Assembly (NCBI GenBank): GCA_018374355.1
Contig: JAHAFI010000033.1
Coordinates: 1 to 32,908 of the forward strand
Source: Clostridiales bacterium
GTDB taxonomy: Bacteria; Bacillota; Clostridia; Lachnospirales; Lachnospiraceae
Direction: 5' to 3'
DNA: 32,908 nt
Positions 23,763-31,149 of this stretch are shown here, in pieces (position 1 is the first letter of the stretch; every line of letters begins with the position of its first letter). The translations under genes were made by a program, and so were the position numbers. The notes under the pieces were generated by a model. That model had not been told where the DNA came from. It made no database searches and saw nothing but the letters and a program-made list of their open reading frames with translations.

Positions 23763-24403
23763 GAGAATCCCCTCCCTTCCACTTTTTCAAACTTCCAGTC
23801 GGGAACCTTACATACCGGGCACAGCTTAGGAGGATTATCCCCTGCATAAACAAATCCGCAGGTTGTACATACCCATATTTCCGTATTTGCAAGAAATGCT
23901 TCTCCCTCTTTTTGATAACGCTGCAGCAATCCCTTCATAATAAGGCTTACCTTTTCTCCCCATACACAGACACGCATTGCCCCTCTGTCCTTTTTGTCCT
24001 CTGCTGCAGACCGAACATTTTCGTATCCATCCCCTACATCCTTTTGAAGCAGTTCAGACAATGCTTCCATATCTGCTTTCTCCGCTTCAGGCGTTATCCC
24101 GGCAAAATAATCTGCCAACTGCCCGAACAGCTTCGCCTCTTCCTGCCTGTACTGCTTCTCACAGCCCCGGGCAAGATTGGAGCACACTACTGAAAGCTCA
24201 CCAGCCGACAATTTATACATATCTTCGTCCAATTGAACAGCTTGTCTGGGTTTTGCAGTCTGCTGCGGTTCTTCCTGCGGCTTAAAGTCTGACTTTGCAG
24301 CTTTGCACAGCGGACATACCCAGCTATCCGGCAATTCTGCAAAAGGAACGGCCTGTTTTTCATCATCGTAAACGTAGCCGCAGATTTTACATACATACTT
24401 CAT
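23759..24403 (-). CDS. Double-rubredoxin protein with helical middle domain
   Basis: The 214-residue protein has an N-terminal rubredoxin (YVCKICGYVYD, then DSWVCPLCKA; iron ligands in two CxxC pairs, with a shorter loop between them than standard rubredoxin), a helical middle (about 60-165, SVVCSNLARGCEKQYRQEE), and a C-terminal rubrerythrin-type rubredoxin (WVCTTCGFVYAGDNPPKLCPVCKVPDWKFEKV). It likely passes electrons to the peroxide-reducing rubrerythrin encoded next. The middle lacks a full ferritin di-iron pattern. AAGGAGGAGG precedes the ATG, and an unusually long structured leader lies upstream. Confidence 0.8.
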   Translation of the reverse strand: MKYVCKICGYVYDDEKQAVPFAELPDSWVCPLCKAAKSDFKPQEEPQQTAKPRQAVQLDEDMYKLSAGELSVVCSNLARGCEKQYRQEEAKLFGQLADYFAGITPEAEKADMEALSELLQKDVGDGYENVRSAAEDKKDRGAMRVCVWGEKVSLIMKGLLQRYQKEGEAFLANTEIWVCTTCGFVYAGDNPPKLCPVCKVPDWKFEKVEGRGFS

Positions 24404-24595
24404 ATGCTGCCTCCTCCTTTTTGTAATATCATGATTTCCCTGTAATCATGTCCTCCGTAGGATGCGCAGCGAATTTCTGCGGTTGTGCAGAAATCGCTTA
24501 TGCACAGATTTCGTACCTGTTGATATGTATCATACAGCAAATCCAAGTGTAAGTCTGTGACTTTATCACAAAACCTTATCTTATATTTTTGGCAT
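24404..24595 (-). promoter_or_regulatory. Long structured leader of the rubredoxin-rubrerythrin operon
   Basis: About 190 nt separate the promoter from the first gene. The minus-strand transcript can form GCGATTTCTGC/GCAGAAATTCGC and CATGATT/AATCATG hairpins. It also holds a tiny frame with its own site (GGAGGAC then ATG, five codons). Near the 5' end is the dyad TGTGA-cttta-TCACA (24556-24570), similar to CRP/FNR or Rex half-sites but with a five-base spacer. No known riboswitch class fits by eye. Confidence 0.45.
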
Positions 24596-24601
24596 ATGTC
24601 A

Positions 24602-24630
24602 ATTATACCATATGATTTTTACTGTTTCAA
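24602..24630 (-). promoter_or_regulatory. Promoter of the rubredoxin-rubrerythrin operon
   Basis: Minus strand: TTGAAA (24630-24625), 17 nt, a perfect TATAAT (24607-24602). Confidence 0.75.
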
Positions 24631-24690
24631 TCTGATTTTTGTATGTTTTTTGCTGTTTAATTGTTAACTTTCTCTTTCATCCGGTAACGT

Positions 24691-25101
24691 TTACGGGTGA
24701 TTGCCCGTTTCATAACACCATATGGCTATTTGCGCAATCAACTCCAAAGGCATCGGTTCTTCGTAGGGAATCTGAATAGTTCCCTTACTGGTCTTATATG
24801 GTGACAATTGTTCTGCAAACTCAATCACGGCCTGTGTGCCAGCATAGATACCGATGTGCTTTTTGTTTGCAGCAAAATGAATGATATTATGCTGCTTCCA
24901 AAAAGTCGGCATACTCCATGAAATTTTCTCTTCAGCTTCCGGAATGGCTTTGTGAATTGTCTTTCGTACCTGTGTCAGATATACCTGTTGTTCTTCGTCC
25001 TGCGCAGAAATATATTCATCTATTGTTTTCGGCTTTTCGCCACAATAATGAGATTGATTCATCTTCTTAAATGAACGTCCACATTTTGGACATACCCACA
25101 T
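24691..25101 (-). CDS. DUF1801-domain protein with N-terminal zinc ribbon
   Basis: The 136-residue protein starts with a putative zinc finger (C4, C7, H18, C20) and continues with the DUF1801/YdhG-like fold: IPEAEEKISWSMPTFWKQ, HIGIYAGTQAVIEF, GTIQIPYEEPMPLELI. Relatives are small proteins of uncertain function, some called iron chaperones. GGGGAG lies before ATG 25101; the longer frame would overlap the neighbour. It follows the DUF5655 gene by 49 nt, and the pair is likely cotranscribed. Confidence 0.78.
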   Translation of the reverse strand: MWVCPKCGRSFKKMNQSHYCGEKPKTIDEYISAQDEEQQVYLTQVRKTIHKAIPEAEEKISWSMPTFWKQHNIIHFAANKKHIGIYAGTQAVIEFAEQLSPYKTSKGTIQIPYEEPMPLELIAQIAIWCYETGNHP

Positions 25102-25150
25102 AATCTGATTCTCCCCTCTACACTCAAAACTGATCGATAATGATTCTCCT

Positions 25151-25540
25151 CTACTTGACTTGTGCAAAATGATACGCTTTCCGAAACCAATCCATTAATT
25201 CATCATCAATTTCCTCAGGATGTTCAATCAGGATATGATGTGTCCATCTGCCGGGGTACGGTTCCGTAACAATATCAATTCTGGCAGACTGCATCTGCTT
25301 ATCCAATCCTAACGTGACCACGATATATTCTTTTGGACGTTCTTTCGCCTTTCTCACTTTTGCAAATGAAATGCAGGCAAAAACCTTTGGGTTTGTAAAA
25401 GTGATCTGCGTCTTTTGCACTCTCATACCGATATTCGGAAACTGCGCAAAAAGCTTCTCAGTCAAAGTTTCATACAACTCAAGTGCAACTGGTTTTTCAT
25501 TAAAAAACATCAGCTCATCTAAATTCGGTTCATATACCAT
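25151..25540 (-). CDS. DUF5655-like protein
   Basis: The 129-residue protein shows TEKLFAQFPNIGMRVQKTQI, FACISFAKVRKAKERPKEYIVVTLGL and GRWTHHILIEHPEEIDDELM, the pattern of the DUF5655 domain, whose function is unknown. GAGGTAG precedes the ATG. It is paired with the DUF1801 gene; small proteins of both families often occur next to each other or fused in Firmicutes accessory regions. The 84 nt between it and the GNAT gene upstream hold nothing I can name. Confidence 0.72.
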   Translation of the reverse strand: MVYEPNLDELMFFNEKPVALELYETLTEKLFAQFPNIGMRVQKTQITFTNPKVFACISFAKVRKAKERPKEYIVVTLGLDKQMQSARIDIVTEPYPGRWTHHILIEHPEEIDDELMDWFRKAYHFAQVK

Positions 25541-25624
25541 ATTTACTACCTCAATAATTACAAAATCTCATTCGTGCAAACCAGAATTTTCCAGTCCCAC
25601 AAGCTCTATATCTCCAATACTGTT

Positions 25625-26200
25625 TCACATCATCATAACTCTGCTTCTTTCAAAATAAGAATCATATTCTGTTCCATCGTGTCCGACTAATTTTTCACTG
25701 CTCTCAACAAAGCCAGCTTCCACTAAAGCATTTCTCCTCTCTTTAGCAGTTTTTATTGCTTTCGTAGCAATCAAGTTACAGCCAAATAAATCATATGTCG
25801 GTTCTGTAATCAATGATAAAATGCTTTTGATATCCGTAGCATTTTCATAGTCGCTGCGGAGATCCAAACGAAGGATTCCACAGTTATTAAAATAGTCTTT
25901 GGATATTCTGTTAAACAATTCTATGGTTCCTACTGCTTTCTGCACTGATTTATCAATAATGGCCCATCTCACAAAATAGCAGTTTTTATATGAAAAGCTC
26001 CAAAAATCTATAGCCTGCTTCATACGCTCAATTGTTTTATAATGAAAATCGTCACCATGACAGTTATCACTATTAAACAAAGGTACTGCCTGAATATCTG
26101 AATACACCTTTAGCAAATCAATCGCATCCTCATCTGTGACCATCCTCAGAAAATATTTTTCATTTTCAAAAACAGGACATTTTTTATAGACATCTGTCAT
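25625..26200 (-). CDS. GNAT-family N-acetyltransferase
   Basis: The 191-residue protein has a GNAT-like arrangement: NEKYFLRMVTDEDAIDLLKV at the start, YFVRWAIIDKSVQKAVGTIE for the central strands, and NLIATKAIKTAKERRNALVEAGF near the end, equivalent to the N-A-x-x-L-E-K-x-G-F motif. The acetyl-CoA loop (LRSDYENATDIKSIL) is less canonical than usual. ATG 26200 has GGAGGG eight bases upstream. The frame is open further upstream into a RhuM-like remnant, so a longer hybrid starting there is possible. Confidence 0.75.
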   Translation of the reverse strand: MTDVYKKCPVFENEKYFLRMVTDEDAIDLLKVYSDIQAVPLFNSDNCHGDDFHYKTIERMKQAIDFWSFSYKNCYFVRWAIIDKSVQKAVGTIELFNRISKDYFNNCGILRLDLRSDYENATDIKSILSLITEPTYDLFGCNLIATKAIKTAKERRNALVEAGFVESSEKLVGHDGTEYDSYFERSRVMMM

Positions 26201-26371
26201 TGGCTTTCCCTCCATTGTAAAAATACATTCTAAATGCTCTGCCCAATCTTGTATTGTCATTGTCTGTTCCCATTCAGCCTGACGTTCCGCAAAATCCAGA
26301 TATCCGAAAACAAGCTGTTTCTGTTGTGTAGATAATAATGTTTGATTTATTGTTTGTATCTCTCTGACTAT
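26201..26371 (-). pseudogene. C-terminal remnant of a RhuM-family gene
   Basis: Upstream of the GNAT start the same frame is open back to a TGA at 26374-26372 and reads LVFGYLDFAERQAE, then TMTIQDWAEHLECIFTMEGK. This matches the C-terminal pattern I know from virulence RhuM-family proteins (a FAE-x-QA stretch, then a DWxxxLD-type segment). The rest of such a gene, over 250 residues, is missing. The remnant joins the GNAT gene without a stop. Confidence 0.5.
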
Positions 26372-26502
26372 TCACACCATTCACCTCGCACTATCCATGC
26401 CAACTGATTGCATTATAGCATTTTTCGCCGCAAAGAACAAGTGTTCTGATTAATTTTTATTAATTCGCATTATCAAATGCATTCCACATGTGACACAAAA
26501 AG

Positions 26503-26542
26503 AGCAGAAACTTAAAGAAAAATCTGTCTTTAAATCTCTGCT
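26503..26542 (-). terminator. Terminator downstream of queA
   Basis: AGCAGA (26503-26508) pairs with TCTGCT (26537-26542), extended by TTAAAGA/TCTTTAA. On the minus strand CTTTTTG follows. The rest of 26375-26629 is AT-rich with no gene I can support. Confidence 0.65.
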
Positions 26543-26629
26543 TCTTTCATTTTGTAATTATTCCTTATTCTAAATATACTTCTATTATTCGACAACCTTC
26601 TCAGGGTTTCTCTTTTCTTATCTATTATA

Positions 26630-27655
26630 CTACAAAATAATCATGGCATCCCCAAAACTAAAGAACCGATACCTCTCCCGCACCGCCTCTTCATAGGCAT
26701 GCATGATCTTCTCCTTCCCTGCCAGCGCTGACACCAGCATCAAAAGAGTGGATTCCGGTAAATGGAAATTGGTGATCAGGGCATCGATCATTTTGAACCG
26801 ATAACCCGGATAAATAAAGATTTCCGTCCATCCGCTTCCTGCCCGAAGGATACCATCCTCACCGGTTGCAGATTCCAGTGTACGGCAGCTTGTAGTTCCC
26901 ACGGAAATGACTCTGCCCCCGTTTTTCTTTGTATCGTTGATCAATTTTGCCTGTTCTTCCTCCACCACATAAAATTCCGAATGCATATGATGGTTTGCCA
27001 CATCATCCACCTTTACCGGACGGAAGGTACCCAGTCCCACATGCAGAGTCACATGGGCAATCTGTACACCCATAGCCTTCACCTGCTCCATCAAATCCTC
27101 CGTAAAATGAAGTCCTGCGGAGGGTGCGGCAGCGGAGCCTTCATTTTTTGCATACACTGTCTGATAACGGTTCTTATCCTGTAATTTGTGGGTGATGTAA
27201 GGAGGCAGAGGCATCTCCCCCAACTGATCCAGAATCTCCTCAAAAATCCCTTCGTATTGGAAACGGATCAGGCGGTTTCCTTCCTCCACCACATCCAGAA
27301 TCTCTCCGGTCAGAATTCCGTCGCCAAAGGTGATCACAGCGCCGGGACGGGCTTTCTTTCCCGGTTTCACCAGACATTCCCAGATATCATTTTCCCGCCT
27401 TTTGAGAAGCAGAATCTCGATCACGGCTCCTGTGTCCTTTTTATGGCCATACAGTCGTGCCGGAATTACCTTCGTATCATTGATCACCAGACAGTCTCCT
27501 GCCTTCAGATATTGTAAAATATGTTTAAAGTCCGTATGCTCCAATTCACCCGTTTCCCGGTCCAAATGCATCAGACGGGAAGCGGAACGGTCCTCCAAAG
27601 GATCCTGTGCAATCAGCTCCTGTGGAAGCTCATAATAAAAATCCGATGTTTTCAT
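26630..27655 (-). CDS. queA: S-adenosylmethionine:tRNA ribosyltransferase-isomerase
   Basis: The 341-residue enzyme transfers and isomerises the ribosyl part of SAM onto preQ1-tRNA to give epoxyqueuosine. Family marks are YELPQELIAQDPLEDRSASR at the start, LVINDTKVIPARLYGHK, the SAM-pocket stretch GSAAAPSAGLHFTEDL, HVTLHVGLGTFRPV, SVGTTSCRTLES and TNFHLPESTLLMLVSA. Length is normal. AAAGGAG precedes the ATG. It has its own promoter and terminator and is separate from tgt in the window. Confidence 0.97.
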   Translation of the reverse strand: MKTSDFYYELPQELIAQDPLEDRSASRLMHLDRETGELEHTDFKHILQYLKAGDCLVINDTKVIPARLYGHKKDTGAVIEILLLKRRENDIWECLVKPGKKARPGAVITFGDGILTGEILDVVEEGNRLIRFQYEGIFEEILDQLGEMPLPPYITHKLQDKNRYQTVYAKNEGSAAAPSAGLHFTEDLMEQVKAMGVQIAHVTLHVGLGTFRPVKVDDVANHHMHSEFYVVEEEQAKLINDTKKNGGRVISVGTTSCRTLESATGEDGILRAGSGWTEIFIYPGYRFKMIDALITNFHLPESTLLMLVSALAGKEKIMHAYEEAVRERYRFFSFGDAMIIL

Positions 27656-27719
27656 GGATAAATGCTCCTTTAAAATCTGTTTTCACTGCTGCTCAAGGGT
27701 TGACCAGCAATCTTTATAC

Positions 27720-27748
27720 ACTATAGCACTTCATAAAATGGGATGCAA
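27720..27748 (-). promoter_or_regulatory. queA promoter
   Basis: Minus strand: TTGCAT (27748-27743), 17 nt, TATAGT (27725-27720). The -35 box overlaps the terminator hairpin of the upstream operon. Confidence 0.55.
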
Positions 27749-27764
27749 CCAAAAGATACATCCC
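27740..27764 (-). terminator. Terminator of the MoxR-DUF58-DUF4129 operon
   Basis: GGGATG (27740-27745) pairs with CATCCC (27759-27764); on the minus strand ATTTTATG follows. Moderate strength. Confidence 0.45.
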
Positions 27765-27810
27765 GCGGGGCAGCAGCAAGCTGAACTGTAATCTGTAATC
27801 CGTAATCCGC

Positions 27811-29022
27811 CTATCTAAGGTTCAGCATCTCCTGCATTTCCTCTCTGCTGCAGTTTTCTTTCGCATACCTAGCCTTTTCGTAATAATCATGAAATTTCTT
27901 TTTATCCTCTTCCGGCAGTTCCACCCCTTCTTCCATCTGGCTAGGCGTCCAGAAAGGCAGCGGTGCCTCCTGCAGATCGTGAAGCACTTTTTTCTTATAA
28001 TATTTTCGTATCCTTGCATCGGCAGACCTGTCCCAAAACAGATTTTCCTTCTTTTCTCTTGCAAGATTCCTTTTTTTCACCATAGAGGGAGAAGCAATCA
28101 GCCGTTCAATCTTATCTCCATTGTCCTCCGTATGTGTATAGAAACTGCGGTACAGCAGATAAATCCGTTTCAAAACCAGCCAAATCACCAGAAGCACCAG
28201 ACCTATTGCCAGCATCCATCCTAAAAGATCCAGAAGCTTATAAAACAACACCCAGAAAGCCGAGGGCGCTCCGCTCTCACCCATAGGCATTTGAGGCGCA
28301 CTTTCAGCAGCCGTCTCCAAAGCAACGGTTCCTCCCGAAGGAAGAAGGCTGAACAGCCATGCAATTACCCATCGAATCGCCCGACCTGCCTGACGGATCA
28401 TTTCCTCAATTCCCAGATGTGGGGATGCAATCATGGCTGCCACAGTGATTCCTGTCAGCATCCACATCATTCCCTGATTAATTCTTCCCAGCCGTTTCAC
28501 CGGAAGGCGCTCCAGACTGGAATGCGTTCGTACAAAAATTTCTGTTTCTTTCAGATTGATGTAAAAATTGACTGTGAGAAAATACAGGCCTGCTCCCATG
28601 GAACTATATTTCATCAGGAAATCATTTTCCAAATGACTTCCCAGAAGATACAGAGCCAGATAAATAATCAGCCACGGATATACAGGAATGTCCAGCCAGC
28701 AGTTCTCCCCTTTTGCCCTTGCAATAAAATAGGAAATCGCTGCGCCTCCCACACAGGTGCCCACAAGGATTCCAGAAAATCCCTGTCCTGCTGCCAATAC
28801 AGCCAGAATTCCTCCGAAAAGCGCCAGTAAAAAATACTGCCATAAAAAGCGGACCTTCTTTATGGAAATAGAAAGCACCGCCACAACGGGAATGAATATC
28901 AGACTTTTATAGAATACCGTTCCCGCCTGACGGTTCACCGCCTGCATCACTCCACAGTAAAAAGCCGATAAAAGAAGAAATCCATGGAAAATTTCCAGAC
29001 CCTTCAGCCCATATCTCCTCAT
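27811..29022 (-). CDS. DUF4129-like membrane protein of the MoxR/DUF58 operon
   Basis: The 403-residue protein has about six N-terminal membrane spans, one more near residue 200, and another near 275-290 (LLGWMLAIGLVLLVIWLVLK). A cytoplasmic tail ends with KKFHDYYEKARYAKENCSREEMQEMLNL; the YEKARY motif is typical of DUF4129 tails. In related operons this part is fused to or replaced by a transglutaminase-like domain, and none is seen here. It overlaps the DUF58 gene by four bases and is the last gene of the operon. Role unknown; likely cell-envelope or complex assembly with MoxR. Confidence 0.75.
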   Translation of the reverse strand: MRRYGLKGLEIFHGFLLLSAFYCGVMQAVNRQAGTVFYKSLIFIPVVAVLSISIKKVRFLWQYFLLALFGGILAVLAAGQGFSGILVGTCVGGAAISYFIARAKGENCWLDIPVYPWLIIYLALYLLGSHLENDFLMKYSSMGAGLYFLTVNFYINLKETEIFVRTHSSLERLPVKRLGRINQGMMWMLTGITVAAMIASPHLGIEEMIRQAGRAIRWVIAWLFSLLPSGGTVALETAAESAPQMPMGESGAPSAFWVLFYKLLDLLGWMLAIGLVLLVIWLVLKRIYLLYRSFYTHTEDNGDKIERLIASPSMVKKRNLAREKKENLFWDRSADARIRKYYKKKVLHDLQEAPLPFWTPSQMEEGVELPEEDKKKFHDYYEKARYAKENCSREEMQEMLNLR

Positions 29023-30143
29023 TTTTCCACCTCCCAGCGAAGAACCGGCAGCTTTCCATTTTCAGGAATCGTCAGTTCCATTTCACGATATAAAGTCGCA
29101 ATCCAGATACCTGCCGCTCCTTGTCCCAAAAGCTCCATAAATCCTTCATAGCAGGTATTTCTCTGATTTTTGGAAATCATCACATACGTTCTGTGGGTTT
29201 TATCCATAAATTCCCGCTCCCTGCTGAGGAGGATTTCCATTTTTTCTGCTTTCTGTACCAGATCGATCCGGCTTAGGCCTTCATTGACGGTTCGCACCTG
29301 CTGCTTTCCGCTTCCTGCCTCCAAACGGAATAATTCCCGGGTTTTCACATCTCTTCCATTGGTACGGATTCCCACCGGAATACCGTTTTGGATGCATTTT
29401 GCTGCAAGGGAAGCCGCCAGACGGATGCCCTCCTCATGAATATCGTCAAATTTCCAGATGGTTTCGTCCTCCACATCCAAAATCAGGAGCACTTCCTGCG
29501 CCGATGTGGAGTCAAAGAGGTTGACCATCCACTGATCTGTCCGGGCAGAAGCTTTCCAGTTGATTTTACTCATAGGATCTGTGGGACGGTACTCCCGGAT
29601 TCCACGGAATTCAAAGGGGTCTTCATAGAGATTCCTCTGGGTCACCACAGATCCCATTACCTTCTGAAAAGGAATTTCCAGAAGCCTTTCCTCCACCAGC
29701 CGGGGATATACATAAAAATGATCCGGGTGCTTCAATGTTTCATAATATTTTTTCGTCATCAGGGGACTTCTCGTGACAAGCTCCACATTTTCCAGCTCGT
29801 AATATCCTCTTTTGGTACAGCGGAAAGGTATGGTTCTGGTGATTTTCTGATAGCTGCCCACGGAAAAAATATCCCGCTTATAGCACTGATCCGATACACT
29901 GGTATTTTCCCCGTCCGCAAACCACAGATTGCGGTGTATCTGAAATCCCACCTGCAAAAGGGGAAGAAACAGCCATTTTTTGTTGGTGATGGTCTCTGTG
30001 AGAAAGGCTTCCCCTCCCTCCAGAGCCGGTTCCTTCTGAAATTCCACACTGGCATCCAGCTCTCTTTTCCAGAACTCACGAAACGCTGCATTTAGGAGGT
30101 AATTCATCAGAAAAGCCCCTGCTAAAATTACCACGATCGTCAT
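29019..30143 (-). CDS. DUF58-domain protein
   Basis: The 374-residue protein has an N-terminal hydrophobic segment (VVILAGAFLMNYLL) and a beta-rich region. The DUF58 signature follows at about 175-198 (DPFEFRGIREYRPTDP, then KINWKASAR), leading to a vWA-like C-terminal half (EVLLILDVEDETIWKF). DUF58 proteins work with MoxR ATPases; client proteins are generally unknown. Its ATG directly abuts the moxR stop, and its end overlaps the DUF4129-like gene by four bases, so all three are translationally linked. Confidence 0.9.
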   Translation of the reverse strand: MTIVVILAGAFLMNYLLNAAFREFWKRELDASVEFQKEPALEGGEAFLTETITNKKWLFLPLLQVGFQIHRNLWFADGENTSVSDQCYKRDIFSVGSYQKITRTIPFRCTKRGYYELENVELVTRSPLMTKKYYETLKHPDHFYVYPRLVEERLLEIPFQKVMGSVVTQRNLYEDPFEFRGIREYRPTDPMSKINWKASARTDQWMVNLFDSTSAQEVLLILDVEDETIWKFDDIHEEGIRLAASLAAKCIQNGIPVGIRTNGRDVKTRELFRLEAGSGKQQVRTVNEGLSRIDLVQKAEKMEILLSREREFMDKTHRTYVMISKNQRNTCYEGFMELLGQGAAGIWIATLYREMELTIPENGKLPVLRWEVEK

Positions 30144-31094
30144 TTATCTTTTCTCCCATTCCTCTGTAGGCACCGGGATTTTCTCCAGAATTTCCCGGAT
30201 TCTGTTTTCTCCCGTCAAAGCGCTTCCGTATCCTCTGGACAGCACCAGACGGTGAGCCATCACGGGAACAGCCACGCTTTTGATATCCTCCGGCACAACG
30301 TAGTCCCTGCCCTGAATCCATGCATACGCCTGAGACGCATGAAGCAACGCCAGCGTTCCTCTGGGGCTTACTCCCGACAGGATTTCTTTGTCTTTCCGGG
30401 TTGCCTGTGTAAGGGCAACCATATATTCCAAAAGCTCATGATGCACAAATACCTGCTTCACCGCTTCTCTAGTCTCCAGAATTTTTTCCTTTGTGCATAC
30501 CGGCTCCAGCCCTTCGTAGGGCTGCTCCTTCAGAAACCGTTTTAAGATTCCCAGCTCCTCTTTTTCTTCCGGAAGTCCCATGGATAATTTCATAAAGAAA
30601 CGGTCTAACTGAGCTTCCGGCAGGGGAAAGGTTCCCGTTGTCTCCAGCGGATTCTGGGTGGCAATAACAAAAAACGGCTCCTCCAGCTTTCTGGTAACGC
30701 CATCCACCGTCACCTGACGCTCTTCCATACATTCCAGAAGGCTGGCCTGTGTTCTGGGGGTGGCACGGTTAATCTCATCCGCCAGAATGATATGGGCAAA
30801 AACCGGTCCCGGACGGAACTGGAATTCGCTCTCCTTCTGATTGAAATAATTCATTCCGGTCACATCGGAAGGCAGCAAATCCGGTGTGAACTGAATTCTT
30901 CCAAAGGAGGCATCCAGCGAACGGGCCAGCGATTTTGCCAGCATGGTTTTTCCGGTTCCCGGCACATCCTCCAACAGCACATGACCGCCCGCTGCGAGAG
31001 CCGTAAGCACCAGATCAATCACCTTCTCTTTTCCCACCAGAACCTTTCCGATATTCTCTTTCATTGCCTGTATCCAGACTCTTTTTTCTTCCAT
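30144..31094 (-). CDS. MoxR-family AAA+ ATPase
   Basis: The 316-residue ATPase shows Walker A in LLEDVPGTGKTMLAKSLA (about 46-50), Walker B IILADEINRA (Asp106, Glu107), sensor 1 FFVIATQNPLETTGTFPLPEAQLDRF and a sensor 2 region (GVSPRGTLALLHASQAYA). MoxR proteins act as chaperone-like ATPases with DUF58/vWA partners, as encoded next. ATG 31094 is chosen because AAGGAAGGG precedes it and homologues begin just before GKVLVGKEKVIDL; the longer frame has no site and overlaps the ABC-F gene end. Confidence 0.93.
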   Translation of the reverse strand: MEEKRVWIQAMKENIGKVLVGKEKVIDLVLTALAAGGHVLLEDVPGTGKTMLAKSLARSLDASFGRIQFTPDLLPSDVTGMNYFNQKESEFQFRPGPVFAHIILADEINRATPRTQASLLECMEERQVTVDGVTRKLEEPFFVIATQNPLETTGTFPLPEAQLDRFFMKLSMGLPEEKEELGILKRFLKEQPYEGLEPVCTKEKILETREAVKQVFVHHELLEYMVALTQATRKDKEILSGVSPRGTLALLHASQAYAWIQGRDYVVPEDIKSVAVPVMAHRLVLSRGYGSALTGENRIREILEKIPVPTEEWEKR

Positions 31095-31149
31095 ATTTTC
31101 CCTTCCTTCCCATGTTTCCCCTGTTACCGTCTGAAAGACTGCCCCGGAT

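Noticed and set aside
24556..24570. CRP/FNR or Rex operator
   Set aside because: The half-sites match, but the spacer is five bases rather than the usual six or four, so I list it only as a dyad.
4760..27655. A queuosine biosynthesis cluster
   Set aside because: tgt and queA are both present but 21 kb apart with separate promoters, and no queC/D/E/F or queuosine transporter gene is in between.
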